In this document: positions 6,584-7,174 of the stretch, in pieces | How the letters are laid out: every line of letters starts with the position of its first letter | Position numbering within the stretch: position 1 is the stretch's first letter | NCBI GenBank assembly: GCA_947628885.1 | Contig: CANRBO010000065.1 | Span: forward strand, 1-7,174 | Source: an uncultured Clostridia bacterium | Lineage (GTDB): Bacteria > Bacillota > Clostridia > TANB77 > CAG-508 | Length of the DNA: 7,174 nucleotides | Direction: 5' to 3' | Made by a program: the position numbers and the translations under genes | Notes under the pieces: generated by a model | Told to the model about the DNA's origin: nothing | Databases searched by the model: none | What the model saw: only the letters and a program-made list of their open reading frames with translations

Positions 6584-6600
6584 ATTTGGCACTGCCAAAT
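6584..6600. promoter_or_regulatory. Perfect 17-bp palindrome at the start of the MucBP gene transcript (putative operator)
   Basis: ATTTGGCAGTGCCAAAT (minus strand) is a perfect dyad with 8-bp arms around one central base. It is notably GC-rich for this region. The predicted transcription start is near 6603, so it covers about +4 to +20, the usual place for a repressor site. As RNA it can also fold into a 7-bp stem with an AGU loop at the extreme 5' end, which could stabilise the message. No cognate regulator is visible, and I cannot assign a family to the motif. Confidence 0.6.
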
Positions 6601-6609
6601 TATGGTTAT

Positions 6610-6638
6610 ATTATATTTCGCTTTTTAAATTTTGTCAA
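6610..6638 (-). promoter_or_regulatory. Sigma-A promoter of the MucBP-repeat protein gene
   Basis: On the minus strand TTGACA (6638-6633), a 17-bp spacer and TATAAT (6615-6610) match the consensus perfectly. A promoter this strong, paired with a palindrome just downstream of its start point, suggests control by repression. The leader to the ATG at 6540 is about 63 nt. Confidence 0.88.
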
Positions 6639-6747
6639 TACTTTTTTTGTTAATTTTTGACATTTTTTATTTTATTTTTATAAACCCCTATAAATTCTGA
6701 CAATTTTGCATTAATTTTAAAAATAATTAGACAAAAATTTTAATAAT

Positions 6748-6787
6748 AAAAATAGTGATAATATACAATCTGTATACATCACTATTT
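6748..6787 (-). terminator. Hairpin terminator of the pyrophosphatase gene
   Basis: On the minus strand AAATAGTGAT (6787-6778) pairs with ATCACTATTT (6759-6750). Inside it a second perfect arm pair TATACA/TGTATA closes on a 3-nt loop. A run of five T (6752-6748, partly in the stem) and further T-rich sequence follow. It begins about 36 nt after the stop codon. The long two-part stem is AT-rich but well formed. Confidence 0.8.
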
Positions 6788-6823
6788 ATCTAATAATTAT
6801 TTTACATTTAGTTATTTGAGTTT

Positions 6824-7174
6824 TTATAAAGCCTCCAATATTTGAGGAGCAACTTGTTTCTTTCTTGATACAACTCCTTCTAAGAATATTGCATCGTTTT
6901 CATCTATGCTTTTTCCGAAAGCTTTTTCTACTACACTTCTGTCATTTCCTAAAACTATAGCTTTAGAATTAGTATTGATTATATCTGTTATTAAAAACAT
7001 ATATAAATCAAGCTTTCTATCCGCTATGCTTTTTTCCATAGCAAATTCTAACTCTTCTTTTCTTGAGAATACATCATTGATGTCAGCTGTATTTACTTGA
7101 GCTATTACTACTTTTTTGCCTTTTTCTGAAAATTCTTTTGCATCTAAGTTAATTACTTCATCTGCTGAATACAT
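6824..7174 (-). CDS. ppaC: Manganese-dependent (family II) inorganic pyrophosphatase, C-terminal DHHA2 part only
   Basis: The enzyme splits pyrophosphate to two phosphates in the cytoplasm and so pulls biosynthetic reactions forward. Only the last 116 residues are visible; the gene starts beyond the right edge. The Met at 7174 is most likely internal, not the true start, because the DHH domain with the metal-binding residues must precede it. The visible part is a DHHA2 domain. It has the GKKVVIAQVNT strand near residues 19-29, the LYMFLITDIINTNS strand near 57-70, and the family hallmark SRKKQ at 103-107 in VVSRKKQVAPQ. The Arg and Lys there bind the substrate phosphate in family II enzymes. 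The chain ends 9 residues after SRKKQ, as expected for a complete C-terminus. Whether the missing part also carries CBS/DRTGG regulatory domains, as in many clostridial versions, cannot be seen. A hairpin terminator follows. Confidence 0.93.
   Translation of the reverse strand: MYSADEVINLDAKEFSEKGKKVVIAQVNTADINDVFSRKEELEFAMEKSIADRKLDLYMFLITDIINTNSKAIVLGNDRSVVEKAFGKSIDENDAIFLEGVVSRKKQVAPQILEAL

Noticed and set aside
7172..7174. ATG at 7174 as the true start of the pyrophosphatase
   Set aside because: Family II pyrophosphatases have an N-terminal DHH domain of roughly 190 residues before this point; the Met is at the window edge and most likely internal.

Overview
The window is very AT-rich. 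It uses the standard genetic code: Trp is TGG and no gene is interrupted by TGA. Shine-Dalgarno sites are strong AGGAGG/AAGGAG types, and the three promoters all have near-consensus sigma-A boxes with 17-bp spacing. There is a sortase-type cell-wall sorting signal and a surface protein with MucBP-like repeats. Together these point to a low-GC Gram-positive bacterium (Bacillota), probably a host-associated clostridial-type anaerobe. The taxonomic call is inference.

Every supported gene lies on the minus strand, so transcription runs from high to low coordinates. At 7174-6824 is the C-terminal end of a family II (Mn-dependent) inorganic pyrophosphatase, closed by a long hairpin terminator. Next comes a perfect promoter (6638-6610) with a perfect 17-bp palindrome at the predicted 5' end of its transcript. 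It drives a 511-residue N-terminally anchored surface protein with one fibronectin III-like domain and four MucBP-like repeats (6540-5005), followed by a hairpin terminator. A second promoter (4916-4888) drives a 295-residue precursor with a signal peptide and a C-terminal IPQTG sorting signal, function unknown (4833-3946), again followed by a terminator. A third promoter (3787-3759) starts a long leader of about 240 nt carrying six tandem 23-bp repeats. The leader precedes a two-gene operon encoding the halves of a heterodimeric ABC exporter (3512-1356, then 1350 to beyond the left edge).

The two ABC genes clearly work together. They are 5 nt apart, the second gene's ribosome site lies inside the first, and the first half has the degenerate ATP site typical of heterodimeric exporters. 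The two surface proteins are neighbours, but each has its own promoter and terminator, so any joint function is only suggested by proximity. The pyrophosphatase is a housekeeping gene at the edge.

I see no complete new defence or mobile system. The least explained features are regulatory: the 23-bp repeat array in the exporter leader, the direct repeats just upstream of the exporter promoter, and the palindrome at the start of the MucBP gene transcript. The 295-residue wall-anchored protein is also of unrecognised family.
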